DNA from: Anaerolineae bacterium UTCFX1
Lineage (GTDB): Bacteria; Chloroflexota; Anaerolineae; Anaerolineales; Villigracilaceae
DNA: 64,000 bases
Reading direction: 5' to 3'
NCBI GenBank assembly: GCA_002050275.1
Contig: MWTB01000031.1
Location: 1 to 64,000 of the forward strand
The translations under genes were made by a program, and so were the position numbers. Below, in pieces: positions 51,215 to 61,054 of this stretch. How positions within the stretch are numbered: position 1 is the first letter of the stretch; each line of letters starts with the position of its first letter. Below the pieces are notes generated by a model. That model ran no database searches. It had not been told where the DNA came from and saw only the letters and a program-made list of their open reading frames with translations.

Positions 51215-53725
51215 GTGCCAACCTTCGATCTCCACATCCTTCCTATTCGCCGTATGCATGGGCAAACACAAGCGGACATGCCCGGCTTGCTCGCGCTCAC
51301 GCCTGCGCGCAAGGTCGCGCGCGGACGCGAAAAAGACAGCCTGATCGTCTACCTTGCGCTGTCAAATCATGCGTCGCTTTCCAACGCAGAACTGGCGCAG
51401 GTAAACCATAATGCGGCGGACGTTTTCTATCAAACGCCCGGCTCGCTGACCTCCGCCATGCGTAAAGCCGCCGATTATATCAACGCGGCGTTATTTGAGC
51501 GCAATCGTTCCGCCGGCGAACGCGGTCAGTACACGCTCGGTTTTCTCGCGCTTGCCGCTGTGCGCGAATCGCAATTTACCCTGCTTCTAAGCGGACCGAT
51601 GCGCGCAATCTGGACGGGCGAAGGACCGACGCGTCAAGTCTACGATCCCGCGCTTTCAGGAAAAGGGGTAGGCGCGAGTCAGAACTTCCAATTTCATTTT
51701 TCACAACTAGAACTTCACCCTAACGATTTGGTTATATTATGCGCCACGTTTCCAAAAGATTGGGAAACCGATCTACTGGGCGAACGTCCGCCCGCTTCGT
51801 TCGATGCAATGTATCGCAAATTAACTTTTGCCAAAGGCGATCTTCATGCCGCGCTCATTCAGCCGCAACCCGGGCGGGGATTGATCACGATCTTACGCGT
51901 GGACGTCGGCGATACTCCGCCGGAGCAAACGCGCCATCCAGTCGCACCCATGCCTCCCGATACGGAAAGCGTAGAAAGCCCGCAGGAATCGGCTAACGCT
52001 CCGGTTTCAAACATCCAACCCGACGCTTCATCAAATGTGAGCATCTCTTCTCCTCCTATCACGGAAGAACAGCTCGATACTCTAGCAGATTTCGGCGCAC
52101 ATTTCATTCAAGCATCCGCCTCTGCGCCGCTCTCCCATCCAACAGCGACGCCTCCCCTATCTCCAGATGAAATACGCCCCTCCGCGCCGCGCAACTTTCC
52201 GTCGTCCATTCCACGAGCGGCGTCGGGCGACCCTGAGCCGTTAAAAACGGATATCGCCGATCAAACAACGCAAGACGATGCGGAAGAAGAGGATGAACGC
52301 CCGGTAAACGGCGCAACACCTGCAAACGTAAAAGCGGACACCTCCGACGCGCATAAGATCGTCACACGGCAGATGGCGAAAATGATCGTAGGCGTAATCC
52401 AAACTGCGCGAAATCTAAGCGCAAGGTTGGGAGACTCGTTGCAACGGTTTATTCCACGGTTATTGCCCGGAGCGGAATCATCCGCAAAGGAAGGAGCGCA
52501 ACAGCCGATGCTCTTTGCGCCCACTCACTTATTAAGCTTCATCGCCGTCGCTATTCCAGTTCTAATTGCAACGATCGGAGTAGTCGTTTACCTACGCTCT
52601 GGTCAAGGCGTGCAATATAGCGAATATTATCGTCAGGCGCAGAACGAAGTCGCGCGCGCGCTAAGCGAGAAAGATCCGTTACACCAACGCGACGCTTGGG
52701 AGAAGTCTCTTGAACTGATCGATCAGGCGGAAACATACGGCGCGACCGAACAATCCGGTCAATTGCGGCAGATGGCGCAAGCCAACCTCGACGCGCTGAT
52801 GGGTATACTGCGCCTTGAATTTATCCCTGCATTTACCGGCGGACTCGGCAACGACGCACATATCAGCCGTATGGCGGCGAACGAAAGCAATTTATATATG
52901 CTCGAAGCGACGCGCGGCGAAATCCTTCATGCATCATTCACCGGTCGCGGTCTCGAATTGGACGCTTCTTTCAAATGTCAGCCGGGCAGTTACGCCGGCT
53001 ACAAAGTCGGCGCGCTGGTTGACTTGGCGATATTGCCCAAGGTCAACCTCGTCAGCGCCGCCGTAATGGGCGTAGACGCGGAAGGGAATCTGCTGTACTG
53101 CGCGCCGGGGCAAGCGCCGCAAGTCCTCCCGCTTCCGGCGCTCCCCAATACCGATTGGGAGCGCATCACCGGCTTTGCGCTGGATAGCGACACTCTCTAT
53201 GTGCTAGACGCCTCCGCGCGTTCAGTCTGGGTGTATCAAGGACAAGAAAGCGCTTTCACAAGTACGCCTTATTTTTATTTTAGCAATCAGATTCCGACCA
53301 CGCTCGACACGGCGATTGATATCGCCGTAAGCGGCGACGACCTCTACCTGCTTCACGCCGACGGTCACATCTCAACCTGCACTTTTAGCCGCATCTCGCA
53401 AACTCCAACGAAGTGCGCTGATCCGCTTAATTTTGCCGACCCATTTCCAGCGCATCAAGACCGCAATATCTTCGCGCAGGCGCACTTTACGCGCATAGCT
53501 CTCACCGCTTTGCCAAACTCCGTTCTGCTCCTGCTTGATGCGGAAAACCGTACCGTCTTTCGCTTCACGCCGCGTTCGCTCGAACTTCAAAATCAACTCA
53601 CTGGCTTCGCAGGCAAAGATAATCCATTCCAAGCGGGCTCCATAGACGCTATGACCGTCAGCCCCAATTATGTGTTGTACCTTGCTATCGGAAATCAAAT
53701 CTACTTCGCAACCAATTTACCGTAG
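51215..53725 (+). CDS. Large PP2C-like / transmembrane / propeller-like protein
   Basis: An 836-residue protein. Residues about 1-240 look like a divergent PP2C-type phosphatase domain (LGFLALAAVRESQFTLLLSGPMRAIW, LHPNDLVILCATFP), lacking the clear metal-binding aspartates, so catalysis is doubtful. A Pro/Ser-rich linker (about 240-430) leads to a transmembrane helix at about 438-460 (LLSFIAVAIPVLIATIGVVVYL), a helical stalk, and a C-terminal region of about 330 residues with repeated blade-like strands (LYMLEATRGEILHASF, DTLYVLDASARSVWVYQG, NSVLLLLDAENRTVFRF) typical of a beta-propeller. GTG start at 51215; a TATAAT box lies near 51180. Possibly a sensor joining outside and inside. Confidence 0.7.
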   Translation: MPTFDLHILPIRRMHGQTQADMPGLLALTPARKVARGREKDSLIVYLALSNHASLSNAELAQVNHNAADVFYQTPGSLTSAMRKAADYINAALFERNRSAGERGQYTLGFLALAAVRESQFTLLLSGPMRAIWTGEGPTRQVYDPALSGKGVGASQNFQFHFSQLELHPNDLVILCATFPKDWETDLLGERPPASFDAMYRKLTFAKGDLHAALIQPQPGRGLITILRVDVGDTPPEQTRHPVAPMPPDTESVESPQESANAPVSNIQPDASSNVSISSPPITEEQLDTLADFGAHFIQASASAPLSHPTATPPLSPDEIRPSAPRNFPSSIPRAASGDPEPLKTDIADQTTQDDAEEEDERPVNGATPANVKADTSDAHKIVTRQMAKMIVGVIQTARNLSARLGDSLQRFIPRLLPGAESSAKEGAQQPMLFAPTHLLSFIAVAIPVLIATIGVVVYLRSGQGVQYSEYYRQAQNEVARALSEKDPLHQRDAWEKSLELIDQAETYGATEQSGQLRQMAQANLDALMGILRLEFIPAFTGGLGNDAHISRMAANESNLYMLEATRGEILHASFTGRGLELDASFKCQPGSYAGYKVGALVDLAILPKVNLVSAAVMGVDAEGNLLYCAPGQAPQVLPLPALPNTDWERITGFALDSDTLYVLDASARSVWVYQGQESAFTSTPYFYFSNQIPTTLDTAIDIAVSGDDLYLLHADGHISTCTFSRISQTPTKCADPLNFADPFPAHQDRNIFAQAHFTRIALTALPNSVLLLLDAENRTVFRFTPRSLELQNQLTGFAGKDNPFQAGSIDAMTVSPNYVLYLAIGNQIYFATNLP

Positions 53726-53756
53726 TTAAGCGCTTGCGCGCCCGCATAATGTACGC

Positions 53757-54746
53757 ATGAACTTCTTCTCTCTCTTCCGACGAAAACCCGCGCCTCGCGT
53801 GCAAGCGACAGTTGCCGCAAACTCGCCTGACGAACCGCTTGAAACGATAATCCTCAAGACGCTCGTCATTGTTTACAATCCGATCGTTGAACCGTCAGCG
53901 GGAAAAAGGCTATCCGAGTTCATGCGTTGGAACGCAATCGAGGACCTTGGCAGAGGCTTCATGTCCGACATTCTGCAAGCCAGCGGTGGAATTGTCCATT
54001 ATCAGATCATCGAACGCATAGACGTGAACGCATTCCCCGTCAGAGTGGACGGACGCGCCTACGACGCGGAATCGTATCTGAGCGTTTTACGCGGCGACGC
54101 GCCCCCCCTCGCGCCCGCTGAAGCGGATTATTACGCGATTTTGAAAGATTTCAATATCCTGTCGCGCGTGGCAAAGAACGAAATTGACGAGGTATGGATC
54201 TTCAATTTTCCGCACGCGGGCTTCTACGAATCTATCATGGGCGGACCTAGCGCATTTTGGTGCAACGCGCCCCCACTTCAACACACCGACGCCGCCAAAC
54301 GACGCTTTGTAATCATGGGATTCTCTTATGAGCGCGGCGTGGGCGAAATGCTCGAAAATATGGGGCATCGCGCCGAATCAATCATGGAAAAAACATTCGA
54401 GAAAGTTCCAACGGAAGCGAACCTCTGGCGCCGCTTCATTCGTTACGACAAAACATCGCCGGGCAAAGCCGCGCTAGGCAGCGTTCACTTCGCGCCAAAC
54501 AGCGTCCGCGACTACGACTGGAATAATCCTGCCGCCGTCATGAGCGAATGCGACGATTGGCTCCATAACTTCCCCGACTTTAAAGGCATTCGGCGCGAGG
54601 TCTCTGCGAACGAATGGGGTAACGGCGATATACGCAAACACCACGTCTGGTGGCTGACGCACTTCCCGAAGACAAAAGGGCGCCTCAACGGCGTGTCGAA
54701 CAACTGGTGGCGTTATATCGCCGATCCGAACAACGTCTCCGCTTGA
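53757..54746 (+). CDS. Unidentified protein
   Basis: A 329-residue soluble protein with a basic start (MNFFSLFRRKPAPR). It holds several His, Trp and Asp rich segments (DEVWIFNFPHAGFYESIMGGPSAFWCNAPPL, FVIMGFSYERGVGEMLENMGHRAESIMEKTF, GIRREVSANEWGNGDIRKHHVWWLTHFP) that suggest an enzyme active site, perhaps metal-dependent, but I recognise no family. It follows the PP2C-like gene by 31 bases with a CATAAT box six bases before its ATG, so it may have its own leaderless transcript. Confidence 0.65.
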   Translation: MNFFSLFRRKPAPRVQATVAANSPDEPLETIILKTLVIVYNPIVEPSAGKRLSEFMRWNAIEDLGRGFMSDILQASGGIVHYQIIERIDVNAFPVRVDGRAYDAESYLSVLRGDAPPLAPAEADYYAILKDFNILSRVAKNEIDEVWIFNFPHAGFYESIMGGPSAFWCNAPPLQHTDAAKRRFVIMGFSYERGVGEMLENMGHRAESIMEKTFEKVPTEANLWRRFIRYDKTSPGKAALGSVHFAPNSVRDYDWNNPAAVMSECDDWLHNFPDFKGIRREVSANEWGNGDIRKHHVWWLTHFPKTKGRLNGVSNNWWRYIADPNNVSA

Positions 54747-54757
54747 ACGCCATCTTT

Positions 54758-55489
54758 TTAACAGGGCGACCAAATTTGATATAGCCCCAAATTCCCTGTC
54801 TCACCGTCAGACAGAAAAGTTTCCACAATTTGGAAATCTGCCGCAACCGCCAATTCGTTTAACTCAGATTCGCTGAAACAGTGGACGTAACGCAAGCCTT
54901 CTCCCCCGCTCCGCCAGTCTAACAGATAATCGCCTGCGTCAACCTCCGACGAAGAGATAGATACGCGCTCCCATGGTTGGATGCGCTTCCTCAATTTCTC
55001 ACTATTTAAGAATTGCCAATTCGAGTGAATGAATAACCCGGCAGGCTTAAGCAATTGACGAATCGTCCGTAGGATATCCAAACGCAGTTCGGTCGAAGGA
55101 ATATGATGCAGCGCCGCAAAAGCGACGATCAACGAATAACGATTGGCGCATAGCGATGCGGACAACTTTGTAATATCCATCTGAACAAACGCAGTCGAAA
55201 AAGATGCGCCCTCCGAAGTCTCTACAGAAGGTAACTCGGCTGCGTGCAAGAGAGGCAGGCTGAAGTCCGCGCCGAGATACGAGCCGCGTTGTCCGCGCCG
55301 CGCCAATTCGCGCGCCAATTCGCCGTTGCCGCATCCCAAATCTAAAATAGTTTCGTCTTCCGCGAAGTTTTCAAGGATGCGTCGTACGCCGGGTTGAATC
55401 CGCTGCCGCGTAGCGGAGAACGAGTCGCCGAAACGCGCGTAAAAATCCTGGTTGAGTTGAATCAAACGCGCAACGACGGCGGAATCCAT
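54758..55489 (-). CDS. Class I SAM-dependent methyltransferase
   Basis: A 243-residue protein. Motif I is ETILDLGCGNGELARELARRG, motif post-I is YLGADFSLPLL, and the catalytic-region strand is YSLIVAFAALHHIPS; FIHSNWQFL follows. These are typical of small-molecule or lipid methyltransferases. It is convergent with the unidentified gene at 53757 (11-base gap) and divergent from cysH. Substrate unknown; the methyltransferase at 19202 is not a close relative by eye. Confidence 0.83.
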   Translation of the reverse strand: MDSAVVARLIQLNQDFYARFGDSFSATRQRIQPGVRRILENFAEDETILDLGCGNGELARELARRGQRGSYLGADFSLPLLHAAELPSVETSEGASFSTAFVQMDITKLSASLCANRYSLIVAFAALHHIPSTELRLDILRTIRQLLKPAGLFIHSNWQFLNSEKLRKRIQPWERVSISSSEVDAGDYLLDWRSGGEGLRYVHCFSESELNELAVAADFQIVETFLSDGETGNLGLYQIWSPC

Positions 55490-55506
55490 AGGAAGATTAT
55501 AACGGG

Positions 55507-55512
55507 TATAAT
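55507..55512 (+). promoter_or_regulatory. TATAAT box just before cysH
   Basis: TATAAT ends six bases before the cysH ATG at 55519; the intervening GCCGCC is not a ribosome-binding site. Consistent with transcription starting at or next to the start codon. Confidence 0.5.
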
Positions 55513-55518
55513 GCCGCC

Positions 55519-56247
55519 ATGCTCACGCCGCTGGAAATAGAAGAACTTTCTACGAGTTTTGAATCCAGCCCGCCGCAAGAGATTCTAACGTGGGCGATCG
55601 AGAATTATTGGCCCCAGATCGCGCTCAGTTCGTCGTTTCATACTCAATCCATGCCTTTACTGCATATGATCTCGCAGATCAGGCGCGATACGTTGATCTT
55701 CTTCTTGGATACCGGCTACCACTTTTGGGAGACATTGATCTTCCGCGAAAAGGTCGCCTCGGAATGGAAGTTGAACGTGTTGGATCTCTACCGCGACGCG
55801 CGCTGGGATACGTTCGTTCGAGGGCAGGTCCGCACGCTGCCGCTTGACGACCCGAACCTATGCTGTTTCATTCATAAAGTTCAGCCGATGCAAAAAGCGC
55901 TGAGAGATATGCGAGCCTGGATCAGCGGCATTCGCCGCGACCAGACAACCGCGCGCGCCCGCGCCAAAATTCTAGAGTTGCAAGACGACGGTTTGCTAAA
56001 AGTCAACCCCATGTTAAATTGGACGAAAGCAGATGTACAACGATACATGGAAGAACACCGCTTGCCAACGCATCCACTATTCGAGAAGGGCTACCGCAGC
56101 GTCGGCTGCGCGCCCTGCACAACGGCGGTTGGCGTCGCCGACGATGAGCGCGCAGGACGTTGGCGAGGACGCGGCAAGACCGAATGCGGGCTGCATACCG
56201 AAATGTTTGTTAAGAAAGACGCGCGCGCGATAGAAACTATGCGTTGA
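55519..56247 (+). CDS. cysH: Phosphoadenylyl/adenylyl-sulfate reductase
   Basis: A 242-residue PAPS/APS reductase that makes sulfite from activated sulfate with thioredoxin. The substrate loop SSSFHTQSMPLLHMI and FFLDTGYHFWETL are typical. Cys115-Cys116, and Cys197 and Cys200 (GCAPCT), are the four ligands of the 4Fe-4S cluster that marks APS-using forms; Cys223 in ECGLH is the catalytic cysteine. All are present. No other sulfate-assimilation gene lies in the window. Confidence 0.93.
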   Translation: MLTPLEIEELSTSFESSPPQEILTWAIENYWPQIALSSSFHTQSMPLLHMISQIRRDTLIFFLDTGYHFWETLIFREKVASEWKLNVLDLYRDARWDTFVRGQVRTLPLDDPNLCCFIHKVQPMQKALRDMRAWISGIRRDQTTARARAKILELQDDGLLKVNPMLNWTKADVQRYMEEHRLPTHPLFEKGYRSVGCAPCTTAVGVADDERAGRWRGRGKTECGLHTEMFVKKDARAIETMR

Positions 56248-56310
56248 AGTTTTAGAAAGAGGAAAACTGAACAAGGTGGACGCGTAAACGCATCCATTTC
56301 AAGATCAATC

Positions 56311-58005
56311 ATGCAAACCGAACGAAGAGCATTATGGCGGGCGACTCGCCTGCTCACCCCCGATAAAAAAGAACTGGCGCGTATCGCGTTGGAAGAAATC
56401 CGCCGCGGAAACGATGTAGCCAAAACGCTGCGCAGTCATCCGCTGGCGGATGGCAGCGGCTATCTTAACAAATCCATGCTGGTAACGCTATACAAAGAAT
56501 TAGTCGCCGCCGGCGAAATCTCAGCGGACGCACGACTGCTGGAACGATTGCGTATGAAACCCATGCGCACACTCTCTGGCGTAACGACGGTAACAGTTCT
56601 CACGAAACCGTATCCCTGCCCCGCAAACTGCATCTTCTGCCCTACCGACGTGCGTATGCCGAAATCGTATTTGCCCGACGAACCCGGCGCGATGCGCGCT
56701 GTAGAGCATGAGTTCGATCCCTACGCGCAAACTAGTTCGCGCCTCCGCCAATTACAGGTGGTAGGGCACCCAACAGACAAGATCGAGCTATTAATTCTAG
56801 GCGGCACCTGGTCGTCCTACCGGCGCGACTATCAAGAGTGGTTCGTCAAACGCTGTTTCGACGCAATGAACGATTCGCTGTCAGCCGCAAAGCAAGAAGA
56901 AAATCTGAAGATCATGCCAGTCGGGAAGAACGGACTCGAGCAAGCGCAAGCCGTCAACGAAACGGCGCATCATCGCAACGTGGGGCTAGTCATCGAAACG
57001 CGCCCCAACGAGATCGCTCCCGACGAGATCCGCTGGCTGCGGTATCTCGGCGTGACCAAAGTGCAAATGGGTGCGCAAAGTTTAGACGACCGTATCCTCG
57101 CATTAAATAACCGCGGGCACAACGTGGAACGCACACATCAAGCCGTCGCTCTGCTTCGCGCTGCGGGATTTAAGATCGTCTTACATTGGATGCCCAACTT
57201 GTTGGGGGCGACGCCTCAATCAGACCGCGCAGATTTTGCGCGACTGTGGACCGATCTCTGCCCCGACGAAATAAAAATCTACCCGACTCAACTGCTGGCA
57301 AACGCGGAACTCTACGAATATTGGCAGCGCGGCGAATTCACGCCTTACGACACGCGCGAGTTAATTGACCTGATCGCCGATATCAAACCGACCATTCCGC
57401 GTTACTGCCGCGTCAACCGCATCGTTCGAGATATTCCGTCCACCAACGTCGTGGAAGGAAACCGCCGAACCAGCCTGCGTCAAGACGCACAAAACGAGTT
57501 GAAACGGCGCGGGCAGAAATGTCAGTGCGTGCGATGCCGCGAGGTACGAAGCAAAAACGTAAACGTCGAGACGCTTGAACTGGACGATCTTATCTATCAA
57601 GCGGGCGCAGCGGAAGAACATTTTATTTCCTACGTCACGCCTGAAGATAAACTCGCAGGATTCGTCAGACTCTCCCTGCCAAGCAACGAATCTCCACAAA
57701 CGGAAATTGACGACCTGCGCGACGCAGCGCTCATTCGCGAAGTGCACGTCTACGGGCAATCGTTGCCCGTCGGCGCGGAAAAAGACGGGGCAGCGCAACA
57801 TATCGGACTAGGAACGCGCCTGCTCGAAGAAGCTGAGCGCATCGCCGTGCAACGCGGATATCGCCGCATGGCGGTCATCTCAGCGATCGGCGCGCGGAAA
57901 TATTATCTCGCGCGCGGATTTAAACGCAGCGGGTTATACCTGACGAGGAATCTCGATTCGGCAAATCAAAACCAGAACGACGCGTCTGAGTTAGAGTTCC
58001 GTTAA
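56311..58005 (+). CDS. Elp3-type tRNA U34 carboxymethyl-forming enzyme
   Basis: A 564-residue Elp3 homologue. The radical SAM cluster cysteines are Cys103, Cys107 and Cys110 (CPANCIFC), followed by LGGTWSSYRRDYQEWFVKRCFDAMN and LVIETRPNEIAPDEIRWLRYLGVTKVQMGAQS, typical of Elp3. The C-terminal GNAT domain (about 440-560) has IGLGTRLLEEAERIA and YYLARGFKRSGLYLTR. It transfers a carboxymethyl group to uridine 34 of tRNA from acetyl-CoA. It lacks Elongator partners, as in other bacteria. The length is normal. Confidence 0.92.
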   Translation: MQTERRALWRATRLLTPDKKELARIALEEIRRGNDVAKTLRSHPLADGSGYLNKSMLVTLYKELVAAGEISADARLLERLRMKPMRTLSGVTTVTVLTKPYPCPANCIFCPTDVRMPKSYLPDEPGAMRAVEHEFDPYAQTSSRLRQLQVVGHPTDKIELLILGGTWSSYRRDYQEWFVKRCFDAMNDSLSAAKQEENLKIMPVGKNGLEQAQAVNETAHHRNVGLVIETRPNEIAPDEIRWLRYLGVTKVQMGAQSLDDRILALNNRGHNVERTHQAVALLRAAGFKIVLHWMPNLLGATPQSDRADFARLWTDLCPDEIKIYPTQLLANAELYEYWQRGEFTPYDTRELIDLIADIKPTIPRYCRVNRIVRDIPSTNVVEGNRRTSLRQDAQNELKRRGQKCQCVRCREVRSKNVNVETLELDDLIYQAGAAEEHFISYVTPEDKLAGFVRLSLPSNESPQTEIDDLRDAALIREVHVYGQSLPVGAEKDGAAQHIGLGTRLLEEAERIAVQRGYRRMAVISAIGARKYYLARGFKRSGLYLTRNLDSANQNQNDASELEFR

Positions 58006-58057
58006 ACCTCCAATCAAACGCTTGACGTACATTCGTCGCAGTGTCACAATATAACTT

Positions 58058-58942
58058 ATGGATTATAAAGACTATTACAAAATCCTCGGCGTGGACCGTA
58101 AAGCCAGCGAAGACGAAATCCGTAAGGCGTATCGCAAACTGGCAAAACAGCATCACCCCGATTACAACCCGAACAACAAACAAGCCGAGGACAAATTCAA
58201 AGAGATTAACGAAGCATACGAAGTGTTGGGCGATTCGAAAAAACGCTCGGCATACGATAAGCTGGGTTCCGATTACTCGCAGTGGCAACGACAAGGCGGA
58301 ACGCCGGGCGATTTTAACTGGGGACAATATAGCGGTGGCGGAACTCGCGTAGATTACGGCGATCTTAACGACCTCTTCGGCGGCAGCGGCGGCTTCTCCG
58401 ATTTCTTCCGCACGATCTTCGGAGGCGGAGCGTCGCAAGCGCGCTCGCGTCCGCAAACCTATCAGCAAGAACTCACTATTACGCTTGAGGAAGCCTATCG
58501 CGGAGCGACGCGTCTGCTCCAGGCGGAAAATAATAAAAGAAAACAAGTGCGCATTCCAGCGGGCGTGCGCACCGGTTCCAAAGTGCGCGTGGCGAGCGCG
58601 GGTCCCGGCGGCGCCGACCTGTACTTAATCGTGAATGTAACGGAAGATCCGCGCTTCGAACGCAAGGACAACGACCTGCATACAACAGCGACCGTCAGCG
58701 CGTTCACTGCCCTGCTCGGCGGTGAAGCGGACGTGGAAACTTTTGAGGGACGCCTTAAACTCACTATTCCCGCCGGCGCGCAGCCCGAGCAAATCTTCCG
58801 TTTGGTGGGACGCGGAATGCCGTTTCTAAAAAACGCCAAAGAGAAGGGCAATTTGTTTGTTCGGCTTAAGGTACAAATTCCCAAACACCTTTCAGCGAAA
58901 CAACGCGAACTTCTCGAGCAAGCGTCGAAGATAAAATCATAG
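58058..58942 (+). CDS. DnaJ-like co-chaperone (CbpA type)
   Basis: A 294-residue protein. The J domain (about 1-70) is complete with HPD at 33-35 ([10 protein letters not shown]), then a Gly/Phe-rich linker (about 90-130) and two beta-rich substrate-binding domains with [28 protein letters not shown] and [13 protein letters not shown]. The zinc finger of true DnaJ is absent, making it a CbpA-type Hsp40 that would stimulate DnaK and hold unfolded proteins. A TATAAC box lies two bases before the ATG. Confidence 0.92.
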   Translation: MDYKDYYKILGVDRKASEDEIRKAYRKLAKQHHPDYNPNNKQAEDKFKEINEAYEVLGDSKKRSAYDKLGSDYSQWQRQGGTPGDFNWGQYSGGGTRVDYGDLNDLFGGSGGFSDFFRTIFGGGASQARSRPQTYQQELTITLEEAYRGATRLLQAENNKRKQVRIPAGVRTGSKVRVASAGPGGADLYLIVNVTEDPRFERKDNDLHTTATVSAFTALLGGEADVETFEGRLKLTIPAGAQPEQIFRLVGRGMPFLKNAKEKGNLFVRLKVQIPKHLSAKQRELLEQASKIKS

Positions 58943-59044
58943 GTTTCTCTGCGCAACGCCGCTTTCAATTTCGATTAACTTGCATTTAACGACACTTAAT
59001 CGTCGCATATTATGCTAGTTTAAAAGAATAAGGAAATTACTACG

Positions 59045-60169
59045 ATGAAAAGAATTCTAACTGCAATTATCATGTTGGCGCTGGCGGCGACCGCATGCGC
59101 CCTGCCCGATAGAATGCAATCGGAAACACAACCCCCAACTCAGCAACCTATCGTTGCTATTGCGCCCGCTTCAAACGCTTCCATTCCATTAGACGGTTCG
59201 CTTGCCTCGCTCTATCAGCAAGTCATTCCCGGCGTAGTTGCCATCCGCACCAACACAGGACTCGGCTCCGGGTTCATATTCAACGATCAGGGATATATCG
59301 TCACAAACCATCATGTCATAGAAGGCGTCAGCGCAGTCGAGGTTGTCTTCGCTTCCGGCTACAAAGCCAACGGCGCCGTCGTCGGTTTCGACGCAGACGC
59401 GGATATTGCAGTCGTCAAAGTGAACGCGCCCGCTTCAGAGATTCACCCGCTTGCCATCGGCGATTCAAGCGCGCTGATGGTGGGTCAGCCTGTCGTCGCC
59501 ATCGGCAATCCTTTCGGCTTAAGCGGCACCATGACAATGGGGATCATCTCCGGTTTGGGGCGCACCCAGCCGGCGCATGTCGCGCCTGACGGCGGCGGTT
59601 TCTTCAGCAACGCCGACATCATCCAAACCGATGCGGCAATCAATCCGGGCAATTCGGGCGGTCCGCTTTTCAATTTGAACGGCGAAGTAGTCGGCGTCAA
59701 CCAATCCATCCGCACGGAATCTGTTAACCAAACGACCGGCAACGCCGTCAACTCAGGCGTGGGCTTCTCTATTTCCATCAATTTGGTCAAACGCATCGTG
59801 CCCGGCTTAATCAAAACGGGAAAATATAAGTACCCCTATCTGGGCATCTCCTCCGCCAGCGACATGAGCCTTTCTGAATTCGAGGCGCTGGGGCTCACAC
59901 AATACACCGGCGCATACGTTATGTCGGTCGCCCCAGGCGGACCGGCGGATAGAGCGGGTATCCGCGCAGGCAATTCACCCACATCCATCGCCGGCTTAAA
60001 GGCTGGCGGCGACTTAATCATCGCCTTCGATCACAAATCGGTCAAAACTTTCGACGATCTGATCAGTTACCTCATCACCTCCAAATCTCCCGGCGATACG
60101 GTAGTCTTAACCGTATTGCGCGGCGATGCGCCGATGGATATTACGATCACATTAGGCGAACGTCCATAA
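59045..60169 (+). CDS. HtrA/DegP-like serine protease, lipoprotein
   Basis: A 374-residue S1C protease. The signal peptide ends in a lipobox with Cys18 (ATAC), so it is anchored by lipid. The catalytic triad is His90 (TNHHV), Asp120 (DADIAVV) and Ser204 (GNSGGPL). The protease part (about 50-250) is followed by one PDZ domain (about 270-370). It degrades or holds misfolded extracytoplasmic proteins. AAGGAA precedes the ATG. A strong terminator follows. Confidence 0.93.
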   Translation: MKRILTAIIMLALAATACALPDRMQSETQPPTQQPIVAIAPASNASIPLDGSLASLYQQVIPGVVAIRTNTGLGSGFIFNDQGYIVTNHHVIEGVSAVEVVFASGYKANGAVVGFDADADIAVVKVNAPASEIHPLAIGDSSALMVGQPVVAIGNPFGLSGTMTMGIISGLGRTQPAHVAPDGGGFFSNADIIQTDAAINPGNSGGPLFNLNGEVVGVNQSIRTESVNQTTGNAVNSGVGFSISINLVKRIVPGLIKTGKYKYPYLGISSASDMSLSEFEALGLTQYTGAYVMSVAPGGPADRAGIRAGNSPTSIAGLKAGGDLIIAFDHKSVKTFDDLISYLITSKSPGDTVVLTVLRGDAPMDITITLGERP

Positions 60170-60179
60170 ACATTGATTA

Positions 60180-60228
60180 GATTAGATCAGCCCCTAGAGA
60201 TTTTTCATCTCTAGGGGCTGATCTAATC
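60180..60228. terminator. Long perfect hairpin terminator between convergent genes
   Basis: The 22-base arm at 60180-60201 and its exact inverted copy at 60207-60228 surround a five-base loop TTTTC. There is no long T-run, but the stem is very stable. The minus-strand gene ends inside the right arm (stop at 60223-60225), so it serves both directions. Confidence 0.75.
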
Positions 60229-60864
60229 AAAACGCTCCTCGCGCCAGACATCCGCGCGATTATGGTACCCGGCCTGCTCCCAAAACCCAAGCCGGTCGCG
60301 TGACATGAACTCAAGCGACCTCAGCCATTTTGCGCCTTTCCAGAAATAGGGCGTTGCCAGGTCATCGCGCCCGGGAATCAGCCCAACGGCTCCACGCAGC
60401 GGATAACCGTGTTCCAGCGTGATCGGTTCGCCATTGAGGTGAGTCGCCAGCAAGAAGCTATCTTGCAACGCAACTTCCAACGGCAAGTTAACGGTAAACC
60501 CGTATTCAGCGTGTTGCATCACATGCGTAGCGGAGGGTTTGATCTTGATCAGCCCCAGTTCCACCATCATTTTTACTGAAACGCCCTCCCAAATCGTATC
60601 AAACTTGCTCCAACGCGTCACACAATGAATATCCATTTGGATCTTGGCGCGCGGAAGGTCGTTGAATTCAGCCCACGTCCAACGCTTCTCTTCTTCCACT
60701 TCGCCCCATACGCGAAAATCCCAGACAGCGGGATTAAAACTCGGAACGGGTCCGTAATGCAACACGGGAAACTTAAACGTCAACGACTGCCCCGGCGGGA
60801 GCCGCTTTTCTTTGCGGACGCGCTCTTCTTCTTTGCGGCGGTCTTGCCCTTCTGTGGCAACCAT
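60223..60864 (-). CDS. Sulfite-oxidase-family molybdopterin oxidoreductase
   Basis: A 213-residue protein with the SUOX-type molybdopterin domain. The molybdenum-ligating cysteine is in DIHCVTRWSKFDTIWEGV, and GYPLRGAVGLIPGRDDLATPYFWKGAKWLRSLEF forms the cofactor-binding end, as in MsrP/YedY-like proteins. It lacks a twin-arginine signal, so it is expected in the cytoplasm, unlike MsrP. A related heme membrane partner is not coded here. Part of the usual length. The stop lies in the shared terminator stem. Confidence 0.85.
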   Translation of the reverse strand: MVATEGQDRRKEEERVRKEKRLPPGQSLTFKFPVLHYGPVPSFNPAVWDFRVWGEVEEEKRWTWAEFNDLPRAKIQMDIHCVTRWSKFDTIWEGVSVKMMVELGLIKIKPSATHVMQHAEYGFTVNLPLEVALQDSFLLATHLNGEPITLEHGYPLRGAVGLIPGRDDLATPYFWKGAKWLRSLEFMSRDRLGFWEQAGYHNRADVWREERFD

Positions 60865-61054
60865 GATCGCTCCTTCGACGCGAGATTATAACAAGTTTGC
60901 CTGAAACGCATCCGCTAAGTTTATAATGGGAAGTCGGTGGGAACGCCGATTTGTCGGAGGGGAAATATTTCAATTGAAATTGCAACAAGAGGACGAACTT
61001 GACACACAGGCAATTCGTTAAAGGCAGTATAATGCTTCGCCGAAAAGGTATTCA
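60865..61054. other. Divergent intergenic region before secA
   Basis: No gene is seen. TATAAT occurs at 61028-61033, 21 bases before the secA ATG, and TTGACA at 60999-61004, but their spacing of 23 bases is too long for a normal pair. TTTCAATTGAAA (60968-60979) is a 12-base palindrome. Confidence 0.45.

Noticed and set aside
59519..59814. Minus-strand open frames inside the HtrA-like gene
   Set aside because: They are antisense to catalytic motifs of a complete protease gene and resemble no protein.
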